A stretch of DNA of 64,000 nt from Zantedeschia hybrid cultivar (GCA_030544215.1 JARZZO010000014.1:11938234-12002233), one strand, 5' to 3'; positions 48,301-58,321 are shown, counted from the stretch's first letter. The notes: generated by a model not told the origin, from the letters alone. Numbers and translations are program-made.

Positions 48301-49938
48301 ATTTGCAGGTGCAAAAATGTGGCAAATGGCTTTGAAGGTAAAGGTGGACATGTTATTAGCTGGTGTGGCTCCAAATATAATTACGTGGTCCTCATTAATC
48401 AGTGCTTGCACCAATGTAGATCTCATAGACCAAGCTATTCAAGTTTTTGAAGAGATGCTTTTGAGTGGTTGTGAACCTAATTCTCAGTGTTGCAACATTC
48501 TACTTCATGCTTGTGTTGGGTCCTGTCAATATGATAGAGCTTTCCGTTTTTTCCATTCATGGAAAAAGACTGGATTTAGAATGTATAGCACTGTTGAAAA
48601 CAGAGATTCACCCGATATGCAAGGTAGCCTTTCTACAACAATTGACAATGAAACAACTCAAAGGACAGGCTTAAAGGATGATCATACTACAAAATATACT
48701 TGGATAGTGCCCTTCAGACCCACAACTGCGACGTACAACATCTTAATGAAGGCCTGTGGCACCGATTATCGTCATGCCAGGAATCTGATGAGTGAAATGC
48801 AATCGATAGGTCTTTCTCCTAACTACATAAGCTGGTCTGTTCTTATCGATATTTGTGGAAGCTCATGCAATATGAGTGGTGCTCTGCAGGTGACATGCTT
48901 GGGAACATCTAGCACCTTATCATTGAATGATCAGTCCTTATTTGCCTTCTTGATGCATATATAGTTGTGAACATTTCTAATTATTAGTGTCTTTCCAGTT
49001 GTTGCCTATCTCTGTTATATATGTATAAGGGACGATCTGAGAAGCTTTGGGTAATTTTTTCAGGAGAAGCTTAGAAGTACTGGTTTTAGAATGTTCTTCT
49101 TTAGCCTATGGACAAATTATATTTTTCATGGACGCATGCACTGTATGATGGTTGGTTGGGGGAGGGGTTGCACATGGGCATATGTATGTGCACACATGCA
49201 TGTGTGCACAACAATTTGCAAGTCACATTTATGTAAGGAATTTGTGTTCAACAGTCATTTTCCATCTTGATTTTCAGACATGTCTGCACTCCCATACATT
49301 GACTGCTAAGGTTCAACTTTTGTGGTTGATATACCATTTACCATTTTCTGCTTTAGCCAAAATTTAGTTGGTTTTGTTGCCACCGATGGATAAGAACGGT
49401 GCCACCTACTCCAAAAACACCCTATTCGAACTCTAATCTTTAATCCAAACCATGAATCTTCTGTACAATATTAAAACTATATGCACATAAAAGATCATTA
49501 TGTTCTAAAATCTAAAACTCGTAGATTTGATAGTATTAAATATTACACTATCTAGTCCACCAGATCATTATGTTCTAATCTAATATCTAAGACTCATAGA
49601 TTAGAGTGCATTAAATATAACACTATCTAGAACATCCATTTTGTATACCTTTGATGCATAAAAGAGAGTGGATCATGAGAGTCGTCTTAGCAAAATCCTT
49701 CGTTTGATTTGCGTTCATTGTGCTGAAAATTTTGAATTGTGGAGTAAATGTTCTGGAAACAAACACGTCGATTCAGAAATAGTTCTCTCACATATGGATT
49801 TTCATGTTTATGCTAAATGTTTGAGTTTGATATTAACTAATTTGGAGCTGAAATACCTTTGTTCGTGGTCAGGCTTTCAAAAAAATGAGAGAGCTTGGAA
49901 TTAAGCCAGACGTTATAGCATACACAACGGCAATAAAG
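27307..49938 (+). CDS. P-class pentatricopeptide repeat protein, At5g02830-like, probably plastid-targeted (3' end outside window)
   Basis: PPR proteins bind organelle RNA. This one is collinear with Arabidopsis At5g02830, annotated as chloroplastic. Seven exons, all with GT/AG borders and compatible phases: 27,307-27,898; 28,341-28,428; 38,591-38,795; 43,636-43,743; 47,974-48,138; 48,299-48,889; 49,873-49,938. Together they give 1,815 nt and 605 codons with no stop. Exon 1 (GC-rich) encodes a Ser/Arg/Pro-rich N-terminus like a transit peptide. PPR helices run from about residue 226 (SQLLFCSIIQEF) through SYNILLKACCLARRVDLAQ, TWSSLISACTN and TYNILMKACGTDY to IKPDVIAYTTAIK. A spacer of about 55 residues in exon 6 separates two repeat blocks. 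Introns 2, 3 and 4 are 10.2, 4.8 and 4.2 kb, full of transposons. The remaining exons (C-terminal PPRs and tail, over 200 residues by comparison) are not found up to 64,000. Confidence 0.92.
29690..32156 (+). repeat. Putative long 5' LTR with CACCGGTGG-rich, G-run-rich leader
   Basis: Ends in ctttca just before the primer-like site. The first 800 bp alternate A/G-rich stretches with blocks of ccaccggtggggg, including a run of 17-18 G near 29,986-30,004. A promoter-like ctataaatacc occurs at about 30,498-30,508. From 31,200 on, short units of the kind accaaaatacccc recur, with a clear duplication of about 88 bp (31,588-31,665 and 31,674-31,740, both containing atgctcaaaa and catcctagggtt). The left border is approximate. 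Confidence 0.5.
33400..35700 (+). pseudogene. gag: Gypsy-type Gag, decayed
   Basis: Readable blocks: QQLMALLLDFMQKMEEQ (about 33,422-33,470), HKFTRYDGEGSTQEHIAHYM (about 33,776-33,835), FFSTSLTGIAFQWCAKL through NFLDCFKV, a stop at 33,994-33,996, then TELVALKQGRNKSATDYIKK (34,018-34,077). This is the Retrotrans_gag domain. Further on, YCSYHRFITHQIECC (35,579-35,623) resembles the block before the protease in plant Gypsy polyproteins. Multiple stops and shifts. The stretch 34,822-35,075 inside it is triplicated. No zinc knuckle or pol follows. Confidence 0.7.
34822..35105 (+). repeat. About 120-bp tandem repeat within the decayed gag
   Basis: Three consecutive units start near 34,824, 34,944 and 35,063, each opening with (c)tat(c)atggcg/a followed by ggagg(a/g)gattcaga. 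The first two copies share most of their length (gattcagatgagtctgaca and ctcactggagca in both) and the third is partial. The period is close to 120 bp, which would keep a frame open if undamaged. Confidence 0.75.
37600..38095 (+). repeat. Minisatellite of 32-34 bp units in the 3' part of the Gypsy-like element
   Basis: At 37,862-38,095 seven consecutive units follow the pattern gggag(g)(c/a)..tagtatcccaaaatc(c/t)ttg, with substitutions between units. Isolated related units occur upstream at about 37,615-37,640 and 37,662-37,680. The plus-strand frame here reads as repeats of VVSQNPC-like words, but this is a consequence of the repeat rather than evidence for a protein. Confidence 0.85.
38145..38340 (+). 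repeat. LTR-terminus block, homologous to 31,990-32,156 and 44,113-44,275
   Basis: Shares ggttaatcaag.gttgtcga, cttggactccctgagggct-like text and ttctcacagt with the end of the putative 5' LTR. The minus-strand copy at 44.1 kb is closer, also having ataattaacactgac and gaggtcagtgg. Three copies of one LTR family therefore lie in this gene. Confidence 0.65.
38990..39430 (+). other. Purine-rich simple-sequence stretch in intron 3
   Basis: Composed mainly of A and G with short agcaac and gaagaa runs. Open frames on both strands reflect composition bias. No domain or splice signal supports a gene. Confidence 0.4.
39901..40188 (-). mobile_element. tRNA-derived SINE inserted in the RTE LINE
   Basis: On the minus strand the head carries a Pol III A box (tggcacagtggatagg, 40,171-40,156) and a perfect B box (ggttcgagtcc, 40,110-40,100), the arrangement of a tRNA-related promoter. 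The body contains an internal duplication with cagcacc and acccaagtcat repeated about 60 bp apart. The target duplication ttctcttgaat is at 39,890-39,900 and 40,189-40,199. The second RTE copy has the uninterrupted site (tctattctcttgaataataa, about 55,148-55,167). 288 bp. A true tRNA gene is excluded because the sequence continues about 180 bp past the tRNA-like part and the fold is not a complete cloverleaf. Confidence 0.85.
41817..42158. mobile_element. MITE copy 2 inserted in the RTE LINE
   Basis: 342 bp, beginning CAAGGTCCGCC and ending ACGGCAAACCATG. Flanking 8-mers atctaaca and atttaaca agree at 7 of 8 bases. Inside are repeated cgagtc words and gatctggtacgatacggc, almost identical to the right end of the copy at 46.9 kb. 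Shorter than copies 1 and 3, so internally deleted. Confidence 0.85.
42690..42870. repeat. Half copy of the foldback family seen upstream of TIM9
   Basis: gggtcgtccgatccaagatc with the following agattgta(t)ggtcggg resembles both 11,871-11,905 and 1,370-1,405. An A-run follows, then a cgcctgggggtgcaac block comparable to the ggggcattgcac of the foldback arm. The inverse partner arm is not evident. Confidence 0.45.
44113..45700 (-). mobile_element. Solo LTR or LTR fragment (minus) in intron 4, split by an L1
   Basis: The low-coordinate end (44,126-44,275) is the reverse complement of the LTR end at 38,145-38,335. The sequence continues to 44,659 and resumes after the LINE at 45,339 with no gap apart from the target duplication. 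Units accaataag.g.a...a recur at 45,540-45,660. The high-coordinate border is not clear. No internal protein domain. Confidence 0.55.
44660..45322 (-). mobile_element. 5'-truncated L1-type LINE with 16-bp target duplication
   Basis: The T-run at 44,658-44,672 is the poly(A) tail on the minus strand. The minus frame 45,126-44,860 reads LTCPALLWAIWCERNRRKF ... FRWVEEWGRVAGIL, the C-terminal tail after the zf-RVT domain in plant L1 elements. The target duplication aggcggccacatactt is at 44,644-44,659 and 45,323-45,338. Same family as 7,500-7,817 and 55,541-58,321; the end next to the tail (gaaggtgac...gtcacaa) is shared. Confidence 0.92.
45780..46260. repeat. CT microsatellite, TG/CA-rich stretch and G-run in intron 4
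   Basis: (CT)n at about 45,862-45,881, a ttgttgctg-rich segment at 45,955-46,000, catgcatg and catacatg words from 46,040 to 46,235, and a run of G at about 46,245-46,254. Frames here are composition artefacts. Confidence 0.55.
46368..46910. mobile_element. MITE copy 3 with perfect 8-bp target duplication
   Basis: 543 bp, starting CAAGGTTTACCGACTCC and ending CGATACGGCAATCCATG, the inverse with substitutions. Perfect target duplication gttctagc at 46,360-46,367 and 46,911-46,918. Contains an (AT)n tract at about 46,391-46,412 and a block of gagtcgg words at 46,690-46,860. Homologous to 12,361-12,949. Confidence 0.9.
46919..47500 (+). other. Intron 4 sequence with an unassigned open frame
   Basis: A plus frame at 46,908-47,264 (118 codons) is rich in Ser, Pro and Phe and superficially resembles a transit peptide. 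Its first codons lie in the MITE and its target duplication, it has no conserved motif and no following exon was recognised. Probably not a gene. Confidence 0.3.
47509..47816. mobile_element. MITE copy 4 (TATCGG-rich) with 8-bp target duplication
   Basis: 308 bp, starting CAAGGATGGTTG and ending GTCAACCATG. Flanks actgcagc and actgcggc agree at 7 of 8 bases. The inside consists of repeated ggtatc, ggtacc and cagtatc words, and a block with ccattatattt is duplicated (about 47,608-47,625 and 47,699-47,716). Same termini as copies 1-3, but a different inside. Confidence 0.82.
49492..49632 (+). repeat. Tandem duplication of about 70 bp in intron 6
   Basis: Two adjacent copies both start agatcattatgttctaa and end acactatctag (49,492-49,555 and 49,563-49,630). 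No function seen. Confidence 0.7.
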
Positions 49939-50154
49939 GTAGTTTACGGCTATTTATGAATCATAGTATGATTTGTTCTTAGTCAGCTCCTGGTCATGGG
50001 CATATCTTTTTGCTATCATCTCATAGTTTACATTTCCCTTATCTAATGAATGTGTTGTGTTGAATACCGAAAATGTTATGTTTTTTTCACGGAATTTCTC
50101 TTTGACCAATTACAATAGTCATGATTTTCTTTCATGTTCATTTTCTAATATGAT

Positions 50155-50570
50155 CAATGTTCTTTGCATCATCATCAAAGTCTTGTCTCATTTATTTGGG
50201 GTTGGCTCCACAAATCCTATCTTGCCATTGTAATCTTTCTAATGCAACATTTGTAGTTAAACATAGGAGGGTAAAGTCCTTTCTTTATCACATCCAACTA
50301 CTTCATTTGAGGTCTTCCTCGAGTTCTTCTAACCTCTTCCACTCTACTTTGATTACATCTCCTAATCAGTGATGGACTTTGATGACAGTGTGCATGACTA
50401 AACCATCTTAGCCTATTTCTCTAAGGTTAATGCCAATAGAAGCTGCACCTAAATCACGACATATATGTTTATTTCAAATCTTTTCATTTCTGATCTTGTT
50501 GCACATCCAACTTAAAATCCTCCTTCCTACAACATTTAGTTTTTTTGTACATGATCTTTTCTCGCAGTTC
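50155..50570 (-). mobile_element. RTE LINE 3'-end fragment
   Basis: Begins catcatcaaagtcttgtctc, typical of the 3' terminus of plant RTE elements (minus orientation), and matches 39,440-39,720 in the order of shared blocks (catttgtagttaaacatagg and acatctcctaat, with substitutions). Ends near tttttgtacatgatct at about 50,565. Strongly 5'-truncated. Confidence 0.7.
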
Positions 50571-51496
50571 AACAATGATGTGGGATGGCTAACAGAACTG
50601 ACGAACTTACTAATGAAATTAGAGATTAACAGCAAGCAATATAATAATAAGTAGATGCAATCTGAATTGCACAAAGTAAAGTTGGATAACCACATCAAAT
50701 AACAGAAGCTAGCGAGTAACCGTTCCTTTCGCAATGAAAAAATGTGGGACTATTGGCAGTTGAGGAACTACTGTAAGTCTAGGAAATTGGAACCATCCCA
50801 AAGTCCTATCTAAACCCTCGGGATAGGTGTAACATGCTCTCAAGTCAGCAGTGATGATGTATCACGGACTAGGTATCCTATCTCACAAGTTGACGACAGA
50901 TGAAAACAAATACTAGAGAGGCAAATTGTAGTAGGAGAGAGAAGCACGTACCTCCACATTGGTGCGTAGGAGAGGACCATTCGGTGCTCGTGTTTCACCC
51001 TCAAAGTACAATTAGAAGGGGCTCACTCTTTGCAGGGAGATAACATGCTAACAAATAATAATAAATATAATATCAAACTGGAAATCACGGCAGTTGACGA
51101 GCTACGGATGATCCACGTGCTGTTGGGACATGGTCTCAAGAAGCGTGCCACGAAGTCGGAAGCACATGGAGGCTGGCATGCAAATCGAGGTAGCTAATGT
51201 GGGCCCTAGGATGCATGAACAGATGTTCTTGGAGTGCGTGTAGGGATGGCATGCAAAACAAGGTGTCGTTGGGCAACAAGACTCTTGAATGGCGTCGGCC
51301 TTGTTGGGACAAACACAACGTCGCAAACGGCATGTCAATCGAAGCACATACATGCATTGATGATGGCGGTGCAATAACACAGTCTGGTGTACTACTTGGT
51401 GCATTGTGTCGAGGTGCATTGCAGCAGTGGGAGTGGCGCTCAGGGGTAAAGGGATCATGCTGGGACACTAGTTCGCCCCCCAAGGAGGTCTGGTCC
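50571..51496. other. Unassigned sequence after exon 7
   Basis: No exon of the PPR gene and no transposon domain recognised. The part 51,100-51,496 is GC-richer and may belong to the neighbouring LTR element (internal region or an older insertion). Confidence 0.3.
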
Positions 51497-54400
51497 TGTA
51501 ACGCCCCCGCTCTGCTGGCCCAGTTCGGTCGTGTCGACTTACTGCAAACCGTCAGTTCAAGAACATCATAGTGGGAACGACCCACACATCTGACATTGAC
51601 AGTGAAGAGTATAAGCATGAGACAAAATAATAAATACAATCTTCATAGCCACAAACAAACCAAACTAGATTATTGAACTACTGTAACTGAAATAACCAAG
51701 TATTAAAATTATCCAGGATCTCTATAAGTCAAAATAAAGAAAAATACATCTCATGGCTAAAATAATCTAACCTATACATCTCTTGCTAACCTATCAGACT
51801 GAACATAACAAATAACACCTATTATAGCTAGCTTCGACAACTAAAGATCAAGTCTCATGCTCCTCTGGCTCAACTTCAGTCTCACAATCTTCTGAAAAAT
51901 ATTAGTGAGCAAGGGTGAGTCACATAGAACTCAACAAGTTCAAAATTCACGAAGACATAGGTTTTTCATACAATATACGTAAAATAATATTTTATACATC
52001 TATCTAAGCGTGGACATCAATGCTAGCATATAGTATCAATTTTTCATCCTAGCATGCTTCATTGATATTGCAACATGATAACATAAATAATATGCATGAA
52101 CTACACATGGCCTATTTACATCAAACATAAACATGGTAGCATGTTAATATCTGAAAATGATTTAATTCCAGCAACTAAACATGTACATGCAATCATGCAT
52201 TCACATGGAATAGGTATATGGAACAATTAGCATAATTATTGCTTCACATAGGCATGTTATGCATAAATTTAAACATGAATTTTCAGCATATATCATAACT
52301 TAAAAATATGTATTAACTTCTGAATTATAACTTCATCTTGCATCTTTAAACATCATACGTGATCCCACATATCACACCTTTCATTTTAACATTAGACAAA
52401 CAACCAAACAATGACATCGGATATTTCTTCTTCTTCTTTATCTAGTGTTTATGACAAATCCACTAGATCTTCGGCTGCGCAATCGGTGGATGCTCTCAGA
52501 TCCTACTGGAATAGCATGTAAACACACTTTTCGGATTTAACCCGTTGCCTCGATATCTTACTTATCCCGTTAGTCATTAACCCAGTGAACGAGGAAATCT
52601 AGAGGTGGCCCCCATGAAATCAAGAAATGGCTTATGCAGCGTGGCACTTTGGTCCTGAGGAAATCAAGAGATGGCCCCTACAACGTAACATTCTGATCCA
52701 CGTGGCACTTAGGGCCTACATCACAGCTTGGTGCATCCACTTAGCATCTTAACGTCTTAAATGAATCATATGCATGCATGAACTATTCTGTTTAATGCAG
52801 GACATGATATAATGCATAACAAGAAATTAATATCATGACATTAAACATAAAATAACAGGAAACTAATTCATGAATCACCTTCTGAATCTGGAAAGCTAAG
52901 ACATTCATATCTTTTGAATTTTCATGAATCTAAACATGTTATAACAAATACATCATGGTCTATATACGTTCATGATTTAATTATAGAAATAATTAAGGAC
53001 TAACATCATAATATGGATGTCTTAGCATAGTTCTTCTACAATAACATCATTATCATGGCATAATTTACACAGAAAATAGCTACTTTCTGCATGCATGGTG
53101 AATTATCACAAAACCACAAGTTCATGTTTCATGGATTAAGCATGGATTAACATGGAAATAGCATGGTGCATAAATCGCGTCCTACATAGCCGATGTGATT
53201 TGTATATCGTGTCAGTTTGGATAGACGCGTTTCATCCCTATAATTAGATTCCAAAAAATGAAAGAAGAAGAAAAGAAGGGATCTATACAACATAATTCTC
53301 TACAGACACTATATCAACCATGCACTACATAGTCTACAGTAGATAGCAAAATACATTGAAACTAGGATTTTAGATACATAAAATATTATGTGTTTGATCG
53401 TTCGTCATCACTTGCCTCTCTAACCACCAAGAGAACTTGAAGAAGACCGCCTCCAGCAAGGCGGCACACTTCCACCACGCCCAACTATGCTCACCGGGTC
53501 GTCCCCATGCCGCGGAGATTGTCCTTGTGCACTTCTCTTTGTACGTCGCAAAGAGACACCGTGCTGTACCCGTTCTCTCTCTGAACCTCTCTTTAGGGCT
53601 CGCTAATGGCTTGGGGATCAAGAGAGGGTCTTGGGCCCATGGATGGCAGTACCGGTATCGGTGGATACCAGTACGTATCGGCCGTACTGGCTCAGTATCG
53701 GCCGGTATCGTACTGCCAACCATGCTTGGGCCGTTATGGGTGTTTAAATAAACCTTTAACATGAGTCCCAAACGGACTCCTACGGCACTCAGAGACGAGA
53801 GAGCCGGCCACAGGTCAGACTCAGAAAACCTTAAACCGCGTCGACTCGACCAAACGCGATTCAACTCAATTGAGTTGAATCGCGTCCGCCCAAGGCGACG
53901 CGTTTTAGCCAACTCAACAAAATTTTAGAAAACACAAAGAAATCAATAAATTTGAAAATCAACTCCACTAATGGGCCTACCAAGGTACTAACGGTCCTAT
54001 TACGGGTCTACTTAAGATGCTAGGTGTTATAGGTCCAGCACTGTAGCGAGCCCTAAGGGGGCTATTGCAAACCAGTTCAAACCTGGTTTGACCAAGTTGT
54101 GAAGGGGGGCACAGACCCCTGTGACAGCCTAGGCCCGTTGGGGGCTAGGTGGGTTCACTCGCTGGCCTGCACGGGCGGGTCTCCGCCCTCCTTGTTCCAC
54201 GCACGGAACGTAGGGGAGAGAGAAAGAGAATGGAGAGAGAGAGAGAGAGATGTCGGGGAGATAGAGAAAGAGGCGGGAGAGGCGGGGAGAGAGAGAAAAA
54301 TATAGGAGGGAGAGAAACAACAGTCGGGGGGAGAGAGGGTGTCGAGCAGAAGGAGAAAAGGTGTGAGTCAGGAGAGAGAAATAGAGGGTGTGGGAGGGAG

Positions 54401-54661
54401 AGAAAGTGACCAAAGTTGAGAGAGAAAGAGGAAGAAAGGAAGAGAAGGAGAGAGCGAAGAAAAAAGGGGATGGTGGGGCAGTGTTGCAGCAACATGGCGG
54501 TAAGTGGTGTCAGCGGCAGCGGGCCTCCGGCGTCCCACTGGAGGTAAGGGCATCCCACCCTTCCCCTTCTCAAGGTCTCCCTCTCCATCCCAAAGAGAAC
54601 TCACAAAATAACTCAAAAATTCGCAATAATAATCACCGTTAAATAAAAAAGAGATACTACA
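51497..54661 (+). mobile_element. Candidate long LTR (Del/Tekay-like), probably solo
   Basis: Starts TGTAACGCCCCCGC, the usual opening of LTRs of plant Tekay/Del chromoviruses, and contains the catg-rich AT stretch (51,950-53,200) and the ggcac / gaaatcaagagatggcccc text common in such LTRs. A TG...CA-like end is possible at tactaca (54,655-54,661), but I see no clear 5-bp target duplication and no second LTR or internal domain. Carries an 87-bp MITE at 53,638-53,724 and a (GA)n tract at 54,230-54,252. Borders and orientation are tentative. Confidence 0.45.
53638..53724. mobile_element. 87-bp MITE copy 5, minimal member of the family
   Basis: Starts CATGGATGGCAGTAC and ends GTACTGCCAACCATG, inverted with one mismatch. 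Perfect 8-bp duplication cttgggcc at 53,630-53,637 and 53,725-53,732. Between the ends are only ggtatcgg-type words, so the whole sequence can fold on itself. It belongs with the other four MITEs by terminal sequence and duplication length. Confidence 0.9.
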
Positions 54662-54989
54662 ACCTTATATATAATGTTTGGGGAGTATTCCAACTCCAAC
54701 TTGACTATCCAACTCGGAAATGAATCAAACATCCCTAACTAGAGAAATATTGCGAAAATTCCAACTAAAAGTCCTTAAAAAAGAATATCACTAATAAAGT
54801 CCTAAAAAATAGAAAACATGCAAAATGGGCTCCAAATGGGTCAAATAAAATATCTATGAACTCAACCAAAAATAAACAACGGATCTAATGGGTTCCAGGT
54901 TGTCTCTGAGCCAAAGAGAAGTTGGAGCGGCTCTTCAATGTCTGCAAATGCGGCTAGGATCAAACCGCCTAATGGCTCGAGTATCTTTA

Positions 54990-55540
54990 CCAATCAGTAG
55001 GTCCCATATAACATTGTAGGCTTCATAGTCATTCTATAAAGCTTACATTTAAGCTTTAATGGGATTTTTTTTATCATAGAGGAATCCATACACATTTCTC
55101 CACTTCATTGAACCTACTTTGACTCTATGGCAACATCCTCTTGTATCTTTCTATTCTCTTGAATAATAAATCATAAATATTGAAAGTTGCTATTTTTAGG
55201 GGATAAGTTGACCGTTGATTATAACTAAATCCTCTTGGTCAACCCTTATATTTCTAAAAGTACAGTTGATATATTCTAACTTAGTTCAATTAATCTTAAA
55301 ATATTTAGGTTCCAAAACACCCCTGTACCGTTCTACCTCATCATTTAAATTCTCAACATTATTATCAGTTATAACAATAATATCTATAAGTAGCATACAT
55401 TGAGGGTTACCATTATGTAGATGTCTAGTGACTTCATCTATTACTAAAATATAGAGATAAACACTTAGTACTAACCCTTAACATCATCCTATAGTAATAA
55501 GAAAGTCAGACATCTCTTCAACAATAGTTCTCATTCTAGT
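54990..55540 (-). mobile_element. RTE LINE copy B, left part
   Basis: Collinear with 39,760-40,560 of copy A without the SINE. Frames are decayed. Interrupted at 55,540 by an L1; the remainder is at 58,322-58,439. Confidence 0.75.
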
Positions 55541-58321
55541 GTGATTTTTCCATGCAACTGCAAGTGCAAAGAAGAGGTCCATGAGAATTGATCAAGTGAA
55601 AGTTGATAACATTGTAGTGGAGTCAGAGGAAGAGACTAAGAAAACCTTTGTTTCCTATTTTGAGAATTTGTTTCAAGGAAGATGAGTGGTGGAGACCTCA
55701 CATTCAGGAGGGGGTCTTACCTAAGATTAAAGAAAATCAGGCTAATGAGTTGTGTGCCCCATTCTCAGAGGAGGAAGTCAAAGCTACAGTGCTTAGTATG
55801 GAAGCCAACAAATCACAGGGACCGGATAGATTTTTTATGGGTTTTTATCAGCATTTCTGGGATACTATCAAAGAAGACTTGATGAAGGTGATGAAAGAGT
55901 TCCATGAAAGGCCCTTGAGCATCAAAAGATTTAACTCCACTTTTATTGTTCTAATCCCAAAGCGGGAAGGGGCTGATACTGTGGCTGATTTTAGGTCCAT
56001 CAGCCTTTTGAATGGGTGCTATAAAATTATTACTAAGGTGCTAGCTAATCGGCTTAAGAATGTGCTAAAAGAGGTGATTAGCTCAAATCAGGCAGCATTT
56101 CTTAGGGGCAAGTACATTTAGGATAACTTCTTGTCAGCTCACGAAGCCATTGTTTCTCAGAAAAGTAGTAGAAAGGAGGGTGTACTAGTTAAATTAGACT
56201 TTGAGAAAGTTTATGATCGGGTAAGTTGGTTGTGCATTCAAAGCCTTTGGTGCCATGGGCTTTAGCGGTAAATGGATTGGTTGGATCATGAGCTGCATAT
56301 CTACTGCTAAATTCTCAATTTTGCTTAATGGAAAACCATGTGGTTATTTTAAAAGCTCGAGGGGTTCGATGCAAAGAGATATGATGTCTCCATTGATTTT
56401 TATCTTAGTTGGATAGATTTTAAGTACCCTATGGATAGGGCAACAACACAAGGATTGGTTGATTGATTTTCAGTGGGGAGAGATGGTTTCTTACTCTCAC
56501 ACCTTTAGTTTGCTGATGACACACTGCTTTTTACCTCTGGAAACGAGACTATGATCACAAACATGAAAAGGTTATTGATTCTTACCGAAGCTATCACAGG
56601 GCTGTCCGTTAACTTTCGGAAATCTGAGGTGGTAGGCATTAATTTGGGCTCGGAGAGAATTCAGGAAATTGCTGACTCATTTACATGTAAGGTGTCATCC
56701 TTCCCAATTTCTTATCTAGGTCTTCCCCTTTCTGATGTTCAATGTAAAGTCAAGGATTGTGATGATCTCATTAAAAGGTTTGAGCAGATATTGGAAGGGT
56801 GGAAGGCCATGTTTTTATCAGCTGGAGGAAGATGGGTGTTATCTAAATCAGTCCTCTCGTCTTTGGCAACTTATTATCCATCAATTTTTAGAATTCCGAA
56901 AAAGGTGGAGAGAATTCTTGAATCTAAGAGAACTCTATTCTTCTGAGAAGGAGGGAAGAGAGATTCAAGAGCTTTGCACCTTATAGCATGGGATAAGGTT
57001 TGCAGGAGAAAGGATCAAGGTGGGGCAGGCTTGGTAAAGATTGGTACTTTTAACCAAGCTCTATTAGCCAAGTGGATTTAGAGAATAGGAGAGAAAGAAG
57101 ATGCTTTGTGGTCCAAAATCATCAAGGGGAAATACTACCATGGTACATCTAGATGGAATTTGTACCCAACATTCTTATCTAATATGTCCCCAATTTGGAG
57201 GAATATTAATAAGATGGTTGACTTGATTGCCCCCCCAATTTCTTTTCGAGTGGGTAACGGATGTTAGGTTAAATTCTGGGAAGATAAGTGGGTGTTGACC
57301 AGCCTTTGGTAGTGGAATTTACAGATTTGTATCTAATTTCTGAGGACAAAAATAGGTTTGTGGCTGAGATGCATTCATATGGGCAATCCAATCCATGGAA
57401 TTTAAAATTTAGAAGAAATCTAACAACTTAGGAAATTCAACAGTTGGTGGTTGTGCTGAACATCACTCACAATTTTGAGTTGCAGAGAAACTGTGATGAC
57501 ACAAGATTATGGGTTTGGAATCCTAAAGGTATTTTCTCTGTTAATGCTCTATTAAGAGTGATTAATGACAGTGGAGTTAGAGTGCCCTGGGGAAATGCAG
57601 TTTGGTCCAAGAATTTACCTTGTAAGTTCAACCTCTTCCTGTGGAAGATTGCTTTGGGTAGGCTACCAACCATGGACAGACTGAGTCGGTTCCTTCCTTT
57701 GCAGAAACTCAGCTGCTATTTCTGTGGCAGATTTATTGAGGATGTGGATCACATGTTTTGCCACTGTGGTATTGTTCAAGCCTGGTGATTGTCATGCTGC
57801 AGAAGCCTAAATATCAGCTGGGAGGAACCTTTCTCTGTGCTTCAAATGTTGGATGGATGGGCTAAGCTGTGCCCTTCTCCAACCGAGAGGGAGCTGTGGT
57901 CTCTGATTCTCCCTGCATTTCTATGGGGAGTTTGGACTGAAAGGAATTATAGAAGATTTAGAGATGAGTTTGACAACTTTTATAATATCATGTGCAGGGT
58001 TATTAGATGGGTTTCGGAATGGGGTAAAGCTGCTAGGGTAGTGGGGGGCCCGAAATCCTCTCCTACTTTGTCAGTATTGAGGCAATCTTTGAGGATGTTC
58101 GGCTGATCTTGTAATTTTGTGTTTCTGTATTTTTATATCTTATCCTCTTGATAAGATATATCGGGGGAGTTTTTTTTTCTCCTTGGAGAGGGGTTTTCTT
58201 TTTCTTACTTTGTAAGGGGTTTCCTGTGTGTTTTCTGAGCAGTTGTGCTCCTTGATGTAATTTTTGTACTTAATTATCAATGAATCAGTGATCTAATTGG
58301 TCACCTTCAAAAAAAAAAAGA
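55541..58321 (+). mobile_element. L1-type LINE, 5'-truncated, 2.8 kb, inserted in RTE copy B
   Basis: Poly(A) at 58,309-58,319. The target duplication agttctcat(t/g)ctagt is at 55,526-55,540 and 58,322-58,336, with one difference. The element begins within ORF2 upstream of the reverse transcriptase and runs through the RT, zf-RVT and C-terminal tail to the shared 3' end. Same family as the copies at 7.5 and 44.7 kb. Confidence 0.92.
55545..58106 (+). pseudogene. L1 ORF2 reverse transcriptase with zf-RVT domain, decayed
   Basis: Blocks in order: FHACTASAKKRS (55,550), FSEEEVKATVLSMEANKSQG, FNSTFIVLIPKREG (55,930), RSISLLNGCYKIITKVLANR (55,993), VKLDFEKVYDRVSW (56,188; motif A), FADDTLLF (56,508; catalytic motif C) and, from 57,528, the zf-RVT domain with FLWKIALGRLPT and CYFCG...HMFCHC. 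Stops occur at 56,119 and before FADD (TAG for the usual Gln), and there are several frameshifts. It would prime reverse transcription at nicked target DNA. Not functional. Confidence 0.88.

Noticed and set aside
51136..51639. 167-codon minus frame crossing the LTR start
   Set aside because: It spans the probable LTR border at 51,497 and has no family signature.
53370..53912. 180-codon minus-strand frame
   Set aside because: It reads straight through the 87-bp MITE and its target duplications, so the frame is accidental.
54129..54642. Several frames of Ser/Leu or Arg/Glu repeats
   Set aside because: They are translations of a GA-rich tract within the candidate LTR.
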